From the NCBI GenBank assembly GCA_013433145.1, contig CM024174.1, positions 12,715,484-12,779,483 on the forward strand: a stretch of DNA of 64,000 nucleotides. The letters run 5' to 3'. Source of the stretch: Ascaris suum. Taxonomy: Eukaryota; Nematoda; Chromadorea; Rhabditida; Ascarididae. The position numbers and the translations under genes were made by a program. The notes under the pieces are model-generated. The model saw nothing but the letters and a program-made list of their open reading frames with translations, had not been told where the DNA came from and searched no databases. Position 1 is the first letter of the stretch. The number at the start of each line of letters is the position of its first letter. This document shows, piece after piece, positions 16,001-28,800 of the stretch.

Positions 16001-19000
16001 TCAATGAAGGGAAACAGTATGACGATTTGAATGAGGGTGATCGTTATATCAAACTGTAGCTTGCTCAACGCAATACGGCCGCTTTGTTTCTCCATGACTG
16101 AAGCGCAAATGCCCTTAGATATGCCTATCAGAATAAGGACATGAGAGGGAGTATACAGAGGATCTGAAAGTGAGCACGGGCACCCCTCATGCATCAGCTA
16201 GAAACGGTAAGAACACAATAAAGCAACCAATCATCACTTAATATGGCAAACCTGAACGCTCAGAACATCCTGTTTCCTTTCAAGTGGTAGTCAGTGAATC
16301 AGCTATAGTTTCCAGAAATCCAAAACATCAATCATTCTACGAAAGGATGAGCAGTACGAAAAAAGAGCAATGAATTCATTAGCTTGATGTAAACATGCAT
16401 TCATTTTGAGCAGCCTACGATCGCTCACCAAAGATGCCGGGAAACCAACGAATGTTGTTCACCTTCGAACGGACTGACTTTTGCGAAGAAAACACCGATT
16501 TCAACGACTGTTTCAAAAAATACACGGTGGCTAAATAGACTAGGTCCTTTCTGCAGCCCTCCTTTGGTTGACCGCCTCCTTTCTTTGGCCCTCGCAGAGA
16601 GCTACATGCGAATGAAACGGTAGCGCAAAGTGAAGCACAGAAACACCTTTAAGGAAGAAGTTATTGTGATTACCCGCTGGGGAAGATCGCCGTGAGGACT
16701 CTCGCTCATTATGCCTACTCAACGTAACCGCATTCGCTGTGCCAATTTCATCTTCCGGTTGCTTGAACTGGCGCTTTGACAGTTCTTCGCTTCCATTTTC
16801 CATGGTGCGCTTCGCTTCTTCACCACCACTCTCTTCCGAGTCACTTTCCGCTCCTATACAACTCATCAGAACATTAGCTGGCAAATGCATCAAGATAATA
16901 AGCAAGCACTAAAAATGTACACTACAATTTATTCGATCCCTCTCATCAGTGGAAAAATGAGGCGATGAATTCACCTATTAACTTCCACTCCTCATATCGA
17001 TGTCTCACCTTCTCAGTGCTTGTTCGACTTCCGAACGCAAGCCGCCTCTACATAATTTATAGCTTGGCAATGGCAATAATGGCAATAGCATCGCAAAATG
17101 GCAATAGTACTACCAGTTTTCAATCCAAAGCGTAAAGAACTGCTCGATGGCAAATTTACCTGCTTAAGGTGCTTTTTTACCCTTCGCTTTTCCATTTGCG
17201 CTGCAGCCAACGTTTCTCTGAAGTCTTTTATGCTCATGTTTCCAAACACATGCTCTGCTTGCAATAAGTATAGCCACTAAGAGTGCGACTATAGAGTGAA
17301 ACAGGATAGACGAATATAAACGTCTGTGCGAAAACATGACAAGAATCAAGCTATATTCGATGCATAAATAACTAACAGCAATCCCGATTAGCCTTAGCAA
17401 TTTCTACTTGACTTTCGGGCATCCTTGGGAGGTCACGGCGACGAGAAAGAAACGACTGACGTCTGCCAAAGACAGAATTCAACAACATTCACAACGGTTA
17501 GGAACGCGAGTTTTCTCACAGTTAGAGAAACGAATAAGAAAAATCCATGCTTACCGAGAGCGGATAAAGCTGCTAGCGCCTTGCTTCTGACCAGTACTTT
17601 TGGCTGCGCTAAATATATCACCCGTGTGTAATAAGCAAATCAAAATGTCGACTAAAATTTAATAAAAATGCCACCACAAAAGTCTGTTTCAGCATTCTTG
17701 ATGGCTTACGCAAGAAGGATAGTAGCAATTAATAGGCATTTCGGGCACCTTGGATTTGAATTAGGAATATGATACTGTAGTTTCAAATTATTTCTAAAGT
17801 TGCATGTGCCATTTTCTCATATGAGAAGCTATGATGACTACTTCTGCAAAATTTCTGGAACTAATAAGAAAGAAAAAGTCACAAAACAGCGAATAAAAAA
17901 CGAGAGGTAAACAGAGCTGTACAGCACTTTCAACAGTTGCAACAGTTCATGAGGGTTATTGAATTTACTCTCTAATCATCTATGCATGGATCCACTTTCA
18001 TTAATCGTAAGCGTCGAAGATTCCAAACTCGTTGAATTCAGCTTCGCATCTACCTTCCTGTGGTATTAGTTGGAATTTTATTGTGGACGAAAAAATTATT
18101 TGAATGAAGATAGAAGATGGGAACTGCCATGTTAGCAACCAATAGCTTGAACAAAACTGAGCACTTTAAAAGCCACATATACTAAAGTAGGAAAACACCT
18201 GTACCCGCTTTGCGCATCGCAATGTTGAATTGCTCGCGGCATATAAGCTCCAGCTGAGCATCAGTTGTCACCATTAGTGCCTCAGTCATAAAATGTCGCA
18301 GCAAGGCTAACTGCAAAAAGCGATCTATTTTGAGTGAGTCAATGTGCACAAAGATGAAAGCAGATTGAATGGCTGGTCGAAACGCAACGATCGCTTCAAC
18401 ACTTCCCTGGTTTCCGCGCTTGCCAGCAGCTACCCAGCATTCACATTCACATACAGCAATTGCGCCTCTTCGATAAAATATGGTAATAAACTGATACCGC
18501 GTCTTAACTGATAAACTGATACAAGGAACTGACTGCACGACCGACAGCAGGCGGAACGAAAACGTTGAACATACCGCGTCTTCTCGTCTTTCTTCCTCAC
18601 TACGGTAGTCCATCTGGAAATGTTCTCCGGAGTCACTGCGCATATCAGCTCCTCCTTGCTCAACTTTCAAAAAGGTCAGCTGACCAAACTGCATAAATGA
18701 AATATCAGCACTTCCGTCACCCCCATCGTCGTCACCATCGTCCGAATCCTTCAACCATTCACAGGAAATAAAATTATTTCAATGTCTGCTTACAACAACA
18801 ACCAACGTGAATAAGTGATCCTGCCATAAAGAAAATAAATGCCGCGTCTCGAAAAGCAATCGACCTGAAGAGTCGGAGGTGTGGCTACACTCCAGAAAGC
18901 GGCTATATTCGGGGGAATCATAAACTGCAAGCGAAAGGTGTAGCTCCACGAACGCTGATACATAAGAAAAAAGATGATGAAAGTTTTAACGCAAATAATT

Positions 19001-22000
19001 TGTCCGTATGTCAGAAGCAATCATTAGAATGACGTCGTTTCGGAATGGAGACTTGCTAATTGCAACAAATGAAACGATATTTTTTTCAGGCCTCTTTGGC
19101 CTTCAAGTCAAATGAAGGTTAAAATTAAACCAACAAGTTTTTCAGGCCCTTTTGTTGCACCTTGGGCTTTGCATGCTTCTTCAGTACCGTGTAGCTTCGC
19201 CTTCTTCAATAACTTCTTCTGTTTATCGCGTTCCGCTCTTTTCAGACCTTCCCGAAGCCACGCTGGTAATGGTTTCGGTGTCTGTTGACCTAAAACTATC
19301 CCATCTTCCGGTGGTAAGGAATGGCAGGCGTTGCTTCGGATCACTAGGACCCTGGCCTTCATCTAAAGATCAAGTGATAACTCTGTAGGGATCCAAAGTC
19401 CTCTATATCACATTAAATTGAGTCTCCACACTTTGGAAAAAGTGTCGCAAAATTCTTTGAAAAAGTACTGTCGTTTGTATTACGCTCCAACTAGGTGATG
19501 CAATTTCAGCAAATATAAGGAGAAAGCAAAATTCTTGTACCGACGTGTAGCACGTGCACGGTGTTGGCATAGCCACTGTCCACAGCACTCCGCGATATCG
19601 GTGACTGGTTCCACTGAGCACTCATTGAGTCGGCCGTCATATGTTGCGGCATGCCGCTCTTTTTCTCTTTCTCTGCAAGCCTTCCTGCCATCTCCGCCTT
19701 CTGATCCTCGTTCCATTTTTCATGGTAATGTGAATACTGAAATTTAACCTCACCTTCCAAAACCATCGCAGAATGAATGAAAGATCGCTTTGAAAATCAT
19801 TGTCACAAGTAGATAAATTAAAAAGACGCATCTTCTTTAGTTTGCGAACAGATGGCAAATACCACTCCTCTAAACATAAATTCAAAGAAAAAGTTTATAC
19901 AACCAAAGCATGCCCGCTACGTGGTATTCATTAGCCAGCATGGTACGTTTGAAAGAAAAAGACGAAAGAAAGAATCGAAGCGCAAAAGCGAATCTTCTCA
20001 CCTTCCTCTTCTGCTATCCTCAATGCGTACAAATACGTATTTCAATCCCTTCCTTTAGACCTCGTTGCAACTCCATACTCCTCCTCTAATGCAAAAACCT
20101 CAACTAAGCGACTGGATGTGACCCTTTAGAAAACACAATATTCTTCATAAGCATCATACAATTAAGAGAAATCATCGGATCATTGAGCTGATTTTCAAAC
20201 TACGACTGCAAACACACCACTTTTTCCGTTTTCATTGGCATGCATGACATAGCAGGCTTTTCTAGAACAGAAATAATTCATGCACTTATGAAGGACGAAA
20301 CTTCGAGTACCGTTGTTTCAGTATCACCATCAAAGAGATTTAAAGTGTCGCATAATTCTAGCGTGATCCTTGTTCCTATATCGTCGAAATTGTGATTATT
20401 GCCTAGTCTCATCGAGGCAACGACATTTTGAGGTTTTTGTGCTTGTGAAGAAGTTGCATCCTTTTCAGAACAAGGCAACTTCTGCGAAATAAAAATGAGC
20501 GCTTTGAAAATCAACAAGCTTTTAAGAAAATAAGAAGGCGATGCTCGGCTTTATGTGTAGTCTTACGTTGCATTGCATATATTGCATAGCAGAATCGTTG
20601 CCTTAAAAAACTAAGGAGGGAATACAAAATTATGTTGGAAATTCAAAAAAAAAAAGCAAAATGAGAGAATCTTTGTTTAAAACTTTTAGAGCATGGTTAA
20701 CGGGCAGGCAATAATCAATCTAGCTTCAGCCATAACGCCCCAAAATATCCATCTCAAATTGCTAAGTTGTGATTGAAACATTTCACGTAAAGGAAAATGC
20801 CGAATCGTGAAAGAGGACAAAATGCATTCTCCACTAGAAAACAACGTCTCAATCAAATAATAAACGAAACAAAAAGCAACGCTTACTTCGTCATCTTTCT
20901 CTTTTATATGTTTCTTTTCATCAGCACGGGACGAATAAGGAGGGATGGACATCACGAGTGGAAGTTGCAGAACCATAGGCATAGCATAACCTTCATTTGT
21001 CCGTGGATAAAAGGCAGACATGAAAGTAGAAAATGGTCCCATAAATGAACCGAGGTTATCCGGCGGTAATGGCATCCATCCAGGGGGAGGATTAGTCTCA
21101 GGAAATATTGTTCCATCTGAAACAAGGTCTTCACTAAAATCACACTCGAAAACATGAAAATGACTAGACAAAAGTTGAATCGATTCTTTGTCATACTCGG
21201 AGATATACTCAATCGAAAATCTCGCACTAATGCCATCAACCTCCTCCCTCCTTCGTTCATTCATAGTGAAAGCATACAGATCCGCTTTTTGCGAAATGAA
21301 CCTTTTCTGAAAACAGACCTCAACCAGTGCGGACTACTACAATCTGAAAATCAAAATACCCCGATCTACAAAATGACGACAAAATATCTCTAAATTCTTC
21401 GCAACCTTGCTTCAGGAAGGTATTTTCTCGCTAAGCCCTGCTGTTGGATGCTCTTTGACTTCGGGCTCAATTCATCTTTGATCCACCCCACATCTCTTTC
21501 TCCTCCACCAGTAATTTCTCTGGAAAACAGGTAACGGAACGTTGCAGCAACTTCATCTGCTGAATGCATCAAGAGCTGAAATAATCCCACGAATCGAGGA
21601 TGCTAATGGATACGAAGTGCAAAAGAAAAAGGATTTTAAACATAGCTGTAGCAAACAATCCCAGCCACGTTTGCACTGCTGCCAAACTAAGGATTCGTTA
21701 TTCTTTTCTTCAATGAAAGCCAAAAAGGTCTTTTTGTGATTAATACCTTTAGTATTTCTTGGTTGATTCAACCTCCCTTGTTGAAGGCTTTCTTCAAAAA
21801 ACTTCAGAAACGAGGTGGGATAAGAGGGTTCGGTTCAAAGTGCTGAATTCTTCACTGAAAAAAAAAAAAATGCGACAAGCAGATGAAAACATGACCGGAA
21901 GACAGTAAGTTCTTCCTCATACAAGTGATACGCAAAAGTGCCCTTCCAAAGGGTTGTGACGAAGTTCCGCTGCATAAACATTAGCTCCCTCATCGTTAAT

Positions 22001-25000
22001 GAATTTACTACCGACCAAATTACCGGTGATCGAAACATCTGCAAGCATTCAAGGCCGAATCCGACTCAACTCAGATAATGCGTCATTAGCCTGTGAGGAA
22101 AACAAGCATTTAAGCCCACCCCAACTGACACCAAAGCATTGTCGTATATATCGAAGCCATACAACTATTATGGGCACGAAAATTCAGTCTTTTCAAGTTT
22201 TATCTAGGAGACAAAACGACACAGTGTAAAGTTTCTCAACCTCATCTTAGCACCAACTTTGCAATGAAAGGTTCGTGACAAGCTTTTTCATGGATGAATC
22301 CAATCAGGAGCCATAAATCGACGTTCCGTGAAAAAATCCATGAACAGATGCTAAGCGCGCAAAACATGAAATCACCAAACGTGATTGCATGCTCCAAATG
22401 TTTTTCCCTTCTACCACTGTAAGGCGCATCCACAATTTGGAATCTCCTAATCCAGATCAGGCGATGACGCCAACCCTCATGGCAGGCTAAAACACATCAA
22501 ATTCAACGCCTTCAAATTCGACAACCTCGGAGAGGCAGAAGTCGCAGAAATTTCAGCAATTCTGAAAATGATTTGGAACCAGAGTAAAAAACGCTTCCAA
22601 AGAAGCCTATCTGAGTTTACAGAAACATCATGTAGCACACCTCTGTTCTCAGAAACAACCCAGTAAAGTCTGGCGGCGATCGCAACAGTTCTAAGGAATC
22701 TCGCATCTGAGTGAACAAATTCTGTCCCAATGTATTTATAAGAACACCAAATTTGTCTTTATGAACTTTCGGACAATCTACCGTTAGTTTTGCTAGTAAA
22801 TCTGTTTTGAGCGAAGCAACAGCCGTGAACGGGCACTAAAGGTAGGACCGAAGCCTCTTTAATCAGGTGAGAATTTATCAATAGTTGCAAGTTGACCAAT
22901 CATTCCCAGATTACTTGACGATGACTAGTCATGACATTTCGGTGAGTGTACGTCGCCCATCACCGGCAGTAGCGATACCTCAGTGAACCACTGCGATATT
23001 CCCATGTGGGACTTGATTACGCACCCAGTTTCATTATTTTTATTCAACTAGTTTTTCTAACTGGAGTTTGAAAACCACGCAATCTTAACCAGACTTAAGA
23101 CAGTCTTGTGAATGCCTTTAGAGAACGTTTATCCACAAACAGTAAAAATAAAAGAGGAGATGTGTGACTTGAAATTTTCTTCATTGCAATTCACTAGCTG
23201 GATTGCGAGATTTCGAAAAATCACAGAAGAAAGTGAAGGATCATTTGCGCTTTAATCGAAATATGAAAGGAAGGAAAAAAAACGGAAATGTGACACAGCC
23301 GTCACGGAAATATTTCTCTTCCTCATCGAAACCGGTGGCCAACCTTTCATTTGAAGCGAGCATGTGATTATCTTACGGAAAGATTTAAATTAGAAACCGG
23401 AAGCTTACATAACTGGTTATGGAGACATCACTGCAAACTTTAATACCCCACTCTGCTGAGAGAAATATGCTTTGGAATGGCAGGTACATTCGACATACCC
23501 GCTTTTCATGTTTGCAGAGAAAAGCGTAAAAATTGTGTTTCTGTTGCAGGATTAGAAGCTAGTGCTCGTCTGCATACGTTGAATCATCCTTGGTGACCAT
23601 CTTTTTCCAAGATCTAATTTGCTTGGCGCATCTCAACGAATAGGGCAGTCAAAATAATTTCAGGGCAGGTCATCAAGAAGACGTGCAGCGGCATCCTGCC
23701 ACAGACAAACTTTAATAATAAATAACCTCAAACTTATACCAAGAAGCTTAACGCTATGCACTTCATGTCAGGACTGGCTGGAAAATGACGGCTGACAGGA
23801 AAAAGTTGTAAGCAAGGAAATGTATTGTTTCTTACCATACTCTGCAAGGATTTTAGAAAAGAATAAAGTTTTCTCGGTCGTTCTAACCCTCAAGAAAAGC
23901 ACGAAGTTCGAAGGGGGCAATAATTTGAAACGATTCTTTTCGAAGGACGGTTCACCTGAAAATGCCTTTTGCCTATGCAGTGGTGAATACTGACGTTTTA
24001 TAAAAGGTTGTGAAGCGCTGGTGATTTTCCAAACCCAGTGAAGATTGTGCAGCTGAACGTTTCCATTTGTTGCAAAAGGGGGGGGGGGGGGGGATGGAGG
24101 AAGAAGAAGATAACGCATTGGTGAGCGGAGAGAGCTTTCTAGCAAGGGAAAGAGAATTCAATGAACAAGAAAACGAAAACTAGCTTCCCAACACGTGAGA
24201 CCAGAGGGAACATAGCTCCAGCTCAAGTTCACGAGGTTGCGCAGAATCGGGAAGGAGAGAAAAGCGCAGAAAACGACCTCAAAAACTGTTCTTCTCATCT
24301 TTACGTAGTAAGCATGGCAGAAAGACGCCAAATCGAGACAGGCCTCGCACAGAACATACCTGCCGAGAGAGGAGAGAAGAGCAGCGCTGAACGTGCGAAG
24401 TGAGCAAGGCCTCCGCCGTCAGGAGGCATACAGCCTCCATCATCAACCTTTGTAGAAGCTGACGGGGAAAGTGGCAAAGAACCGTCACTGGGTGCTCTCT
24501 CCGCTTCCCTCATTTGCATCCACTTCTTTGCCAGCTGCGCCCAATTAACTCAACATATTAAGATCACATTATACATCAACCAGCAAACGCAAAGCTATCG
24601 AGAAACAAAGGGCCGATCCAGAAAGAAGTAACAGAGTGCACCAATGAGATTTCCACATGAATGGCGTGAAAGTAAAAAACGCCGACACCCGACTCCTTAC
24701 AAACACAGATCAAGATCCTGCACCTCCCGACCTCTACACAATGAAATCCTCTGCAACTCTTCAAAGCTCCGTACGCAACAATAAAGAACACAGCAGCAAC
24801 GACGAAAGGTCATGTCAGGAACAAAATTCTTTTAAAAACTGCAACTGCGACAGTCAAAACATGTGCTTCTCATACTGATTTGTAAACTGAGCAAGGATTC
24901 CATTACCTCCGGACTTCGGCATCGGCTGACTGCACGTCTCAGCGATCCACTCCGCACTGCTTATGGTAACCGCCGGGTGCCCCACGTCACCGAAAACAAC

Positions 25001-25827
25001 GACGAAAATTTTCAAAAACTTGTGACAGAAACAGAACAGAAAAAGACCTGAAATGATCCTGTTATTTGAGATATATTTACGGAAAGAAGGCGTAGAACAT
25101 AACGCCATCCGACGTACGCAAAGTAAGGCACAACTAGATAAAACCCAAACACATGGTACTGGTCTTATGCAACAATTTAGAATTGATTGTGGAAAGGCAA
25201 TGTACTCACCAACAACACGACAACCATTACGTCTAAAAGGGATGTGAGGAACACGTCACGAACTTTGAATTTAAATGACAAAGCGTTTATTTTTTTCGGC
25301 CGTTTGAAAAAGAGCTTCCAATAATATGGCCACTGCTTTTTGATTTCACCGCTTGTCTGTACAAGCGCCCACGCCTATGCCGCGCAAGAGTACGCAACAC
25401 TACTCTAACAAACACTGAGTTCGTGGTTCTTCCAATCATGCAACGGTGCACTACAGAAACCCAGAAATATGCTAATTTTTTTCAATCACTCACCTCGAGT
25501 TATGCTAGTACGCATTATTCCGGACAAATGGTAGCACCGGAAGTGGCTTCACCCGATGTGCCAGCTTCTCTGCGATCACGTGGCTGGAAAAAGGTCGAAA
25601 AAACAGCATTTTTTAGAGGAAAGCTAAGTGCACCAACAAAACGATGTTACGCTGGGCGAAAATTTTGCACAGCTTGTATTCTGAGACAGATGTTGAAAAA
25701 AAAAATGCCGCGTCTACGTGAGCAGCTCCACGGTCTTTGTGGTGCGCCATTACATCATTGGTAAGACCTAGAACTCAGTACCTGGTGCTTCGTACTCTCC
25801 CACGGGGATGATCACAGCTTGGTTCAT
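11474..25827 (-). CDS. PNISR-like SR-related nuclear splicing protein, 16-exon model
   Basis: Phase-consistent exons in transcript order: 25827-25782, 24548-24360, 22416-22376, 21575-21406, 21226-20887, 20481-20311, 19736-19541, 19289-19161, 18663-18575, 18310-18205, 17254-17160, 16908-16674, 13750-13637, 13063-12970, 12281-12129, 11555-11474. They give about 749 residues (human PNISR is about 805). Family marks: NWAQLAKKWMQMREA near residues 16-31, matching the vertebrate N-terminal DWAALAQAWIAQREA; a Pro-rich block (NPPPGWMPLPPDNLG); PLPAWLREGLKRAERDKQKK near residue 390, the PNISR signature; RHFMTEALMVTTDAQLE near 460; an acidic GAESDSEESGGEE block; and an Arg/Ser-rich tail (RSRSFKRRQRSRPRS, QKRSRSNERHHS) to a TAA stop. 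PNISR proteins are nuclear and associate with the splicing machinery. Least certain are exon 1 (MNQAVIIPVGEYEAP), the 41-nt exon 3, the acceptor of exon 9 (18663, or 18748 including an Asp-rich block) and that of exon 12. Confidence 0.82.
16674..19736 (-). CDS. Central conserved exons of the PNISR homologue
   Basis: Six exons: 19736-19541, 19289-19161, 18663-18575, 18310-18205, 17254-17160 and 16908-16674. The second carries PLPAWLREGLKRAERDKQKK, the most diagnostic PNISR segment, right after the acceptor GTTTTAG. An overlapping frame that opens at the upstream ATCTTTAG acceptor (19371) runs into a TAA inside this segment, which fixes the reading. The RHFMTEALM exon has a textbook acceptor (CTTTTTGCAG). 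The last exon holds the acidic Ser/Glu block and ends SSRRSSPAG before GTAATC. An Asp-rich stretch (DSDDGDDDGGDGSAD) lies just above 18663 in the same frame and may belong to exon 9, because human PNISR has an acidic run in this place. Confidence 0.75.
24078..24093. repeat. Poly-G tract (16)
   Basis: Sixteen consecutive G on the plus strand, in an intron of the PNISR-like gene. It forces Pro-rich spurious translations on the minus strand. Confidence 0.97.
25494..25583 (-). other. Possible non-coding or stop-containing cassette exon in the PNISR-like gene
   Basis: A strong acceptor (GACCTTTTTCCAG) and a strong donor (CTCGAG followed by GTGAGT) bound exactly 90 nt between proposed exons 1 and 2. 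All three frames contain a stop. In the phase set by exon 1 the stop (TGA) comes within the first eight bases. Skipping it restores the reading frame into exon 2. It could be a poison exon, an alternative 5' UTR exon, or a chance pair of sites. Confidence 0.35.
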
Positions 25828-28800
25828 TGCTCGCAGTCAGCGTTCCAGCTTCGCTGCAGTTGTATCGGTTTCATTCTTATGTGTTCTGAAAGCAAATCTA
25901 ATTTTAATGACTCTTTTCAACGGTCTGGTTTGATTAGCGAATATGCCGTCATCTGTGCTCACCTGATGATTAATACTGATGACATCTTATAGAAGTATGA
26001 CGTTCAAGTGCCCCTCTTTCCATCCACTGGTTGATTCGACACGGAAATGACAGGTGGGCGATGGCGCAAAGCTCTTTCCTTAGTTGACTTGACCACCTGT
26101 TGTTCGACGGCTAAAATACTGTGATCTAGAAGTACATCAGGAAACCCGCCCATGTCGACAGTCAGAGTGGACAAAGCTAGAGAAATCACATAGGCCGCTT
26201 TTTGCAGACTGCCTGGTTAACATGAACACACGGTGATGAATACGATACTTCAGACACGCAGTCACATGGCCAATTGTTAACTCGATTTCGATTTTTGCAA
26301 CAGATCTTGTGCGTCTTCGTATCTCGCACACTTCTGATTACTATGTCCTGTCTGGAGGGGATAGTCATATCATGCAGAGATCACGACAACGGTGGGCGAC
26401 TCTGGGAGCTGGTTGCGAAGATGGACGACTTAGGCAGCCATGGAGTGGAACCTCTCGGAAGCAACTGCATTAGGGGATTGATTTCTGTTTTTCCGGGATC
26501 GGAGTGATTAGAAGTCCTACCGAAGTCAGTGTCACGGATTTTTGCCTGTTCGATTATCTGTCACTTTTCTTTCCAGCAGCGAAAACAAGATTACATAAAA
26601 GATGTAGCTCAGTAATTTTAGCTCCGATGCACTCGACCCGGCTACCAATAATCAGGACCCGCAACGACTTACTGGCCCAACCCCTCTAACCGTAGGTCTT
26701 TCAGTTAATTAAATTACACTAGTTGTAGTATCCCTACAGCCAACAGAGATTTGCACTGACGGTTGCGTGAATGACAGTGTTAATGTTGCTGCAAACGCAG
26801 CTCATGCCAGTAAAATAAGAGTAATTAGTTGGTGGTGCTTCTGTTTTTACCAGCCGCACCAGTCGGTATTAATGTTGGCGGTGATGACTGTCATCGGCAA
26901 TTAGTCAGAAATTGGGCTACTATAATCGTTCGTTCTATCACTGATTAGTACTGGCAATAGACAATGTTAGCAATACCTACTAAAATGGTAACAGTTTTGC
27001 GTACTCCATCTATCAGTAGCTACTCGAACAAAGCTCATATCTATCAAGGCAGTAAGCTTCGTGATGGGCAATTTAGGGCCGGAGTGATTAATGAACCGCA
27101 ACGAAAGGAGACACGGAGCTTTTTGATGATTTTGTAGGGGTTGTATGTTCCCTTTCATATAAAACCTCCCGCGAAGTCTATGCATGAAGCAACAGTTCTC
27201 TACAGCTCAGTGACGTGTGCTATGAATAAAAGAGTGATAAATGAATCAAAGTCTCACCAGCAAGAGTGCATATTTTGCTAACAGTGGCAGAGAGGGTGGG
27301 AAGAATCGTAAGTAGAACCAGGTTGGTAGACAGGAAAGCCGACGAACAGCTTCGAGAAGTACAAAAAGTCAGGGACTGGGTGGCCGAGATTTGAATGGCT
27401 CAAAACTTTGGATGACCGACATAAACATTCGCGAAGAATGATGGTTGTGGAAATGAATTACGGGACGGCTGCTACGGATTGGTAAAAGAATTAGAAGCCG
27501 AGCTACAATGAGGCAGAGTAGCCCTCTCAGAAAGACTGCAGGTGGATCTGAGAAGCGATCAACCCGGTCAACTTGAAGGAACATAATCCTAATAAACGCC
27601 TTCTTAATGAAAATAGCGCAAGGTTACGGTGATTTTCTTACAATGTCGAATGAAGTGCTGCACCTAAATGATGTTGAAGAACTGCGGAAGAAATATTCCT
27701 ATTCAGGGTCAATAGCCTGAATCATTGACCTCGTATAGAAATCTCGTGACGACCGACTACTTCCATAACGAATCACTTAGCTAACTGCTTACTGACTACT
27801 GTTTTTGAAAAGCAAGTATTTACACAAACCGGGAGTTTTCGTTTAGCTATCAGATTTTGATCAATGCCTATAGCTCAATGAATTTTGAATACTAGAAGGA
27901 TTGGAGACACTGCTGACAGATTCGGCTTTCATCTTTAATAAATGAACTTTCTGTCTGCATGCATATAGAAAGCAGCACTGATATGAAATAGTGTTCCGTT
28001 GGCACACAAGTTGTGGATGGACCTCATACGTATACCTTTTCATAGGTACGCCACATCCGAGCGGAGCTAGCTAGGCGAGTATCATCATATTGCCCCTGGG
28101 CACCCTAGGTTAATCCAGCGAAATCCATCTTGATCCCATGACACAGGTAGTGGACAGTTTTAGCTGATCCATGAAGCAATAAGACTGGCGCCTTCTAGCC
28201 GACGCCTTTTTGCTTCTTCGAACTCTCCTGCGAAGCAGTATTACACGATTGTCGCGGTGCAAAGTACTACTAAAATAAAATGCATTCCCGCTTTCCACCT
28301 GTTGAAGGAAGAAATTGCGGGAAATATGATATCTCGATAAGCATGGGTAAAAGAGAGTGATGTGGTCTTCCTAAGCCAGAAAGAAAAGCAAATGAGTTTG
28401 AAATGTTGTTGCTAATTCTTTGTCTGTTTGCCTTCCGCTGTTTAATGGATTGCACTTCGAAAGCAACTCATCGTACTCTTTACATCCTCAGTCGCATAAA
28501 ACTTTATAGAGCAACTTCGCAAAAATGAATCTAAACATTGCGGAACCGACTCAAACTTTGCAGACCCGCTCACCCATGTCCCTATGAGGGCAGATTTTAA
28601 TTTGAAACTCCTTTGGGTGCAGATTTTCATGGACACAAGTGCCGGGACTTTTCGTGGGATTTTTGCGAAATTTGATGGATTCGACAGCAATCCGAAAAGT
28701 TAGTTCCACCGATTATATCATCAATTTTGGAACGCAAACCAACGCGCCACGAAAACACCACCTTTAATGAAAAGAAGCTTGTAGTTCGAGCAGTACTTAT

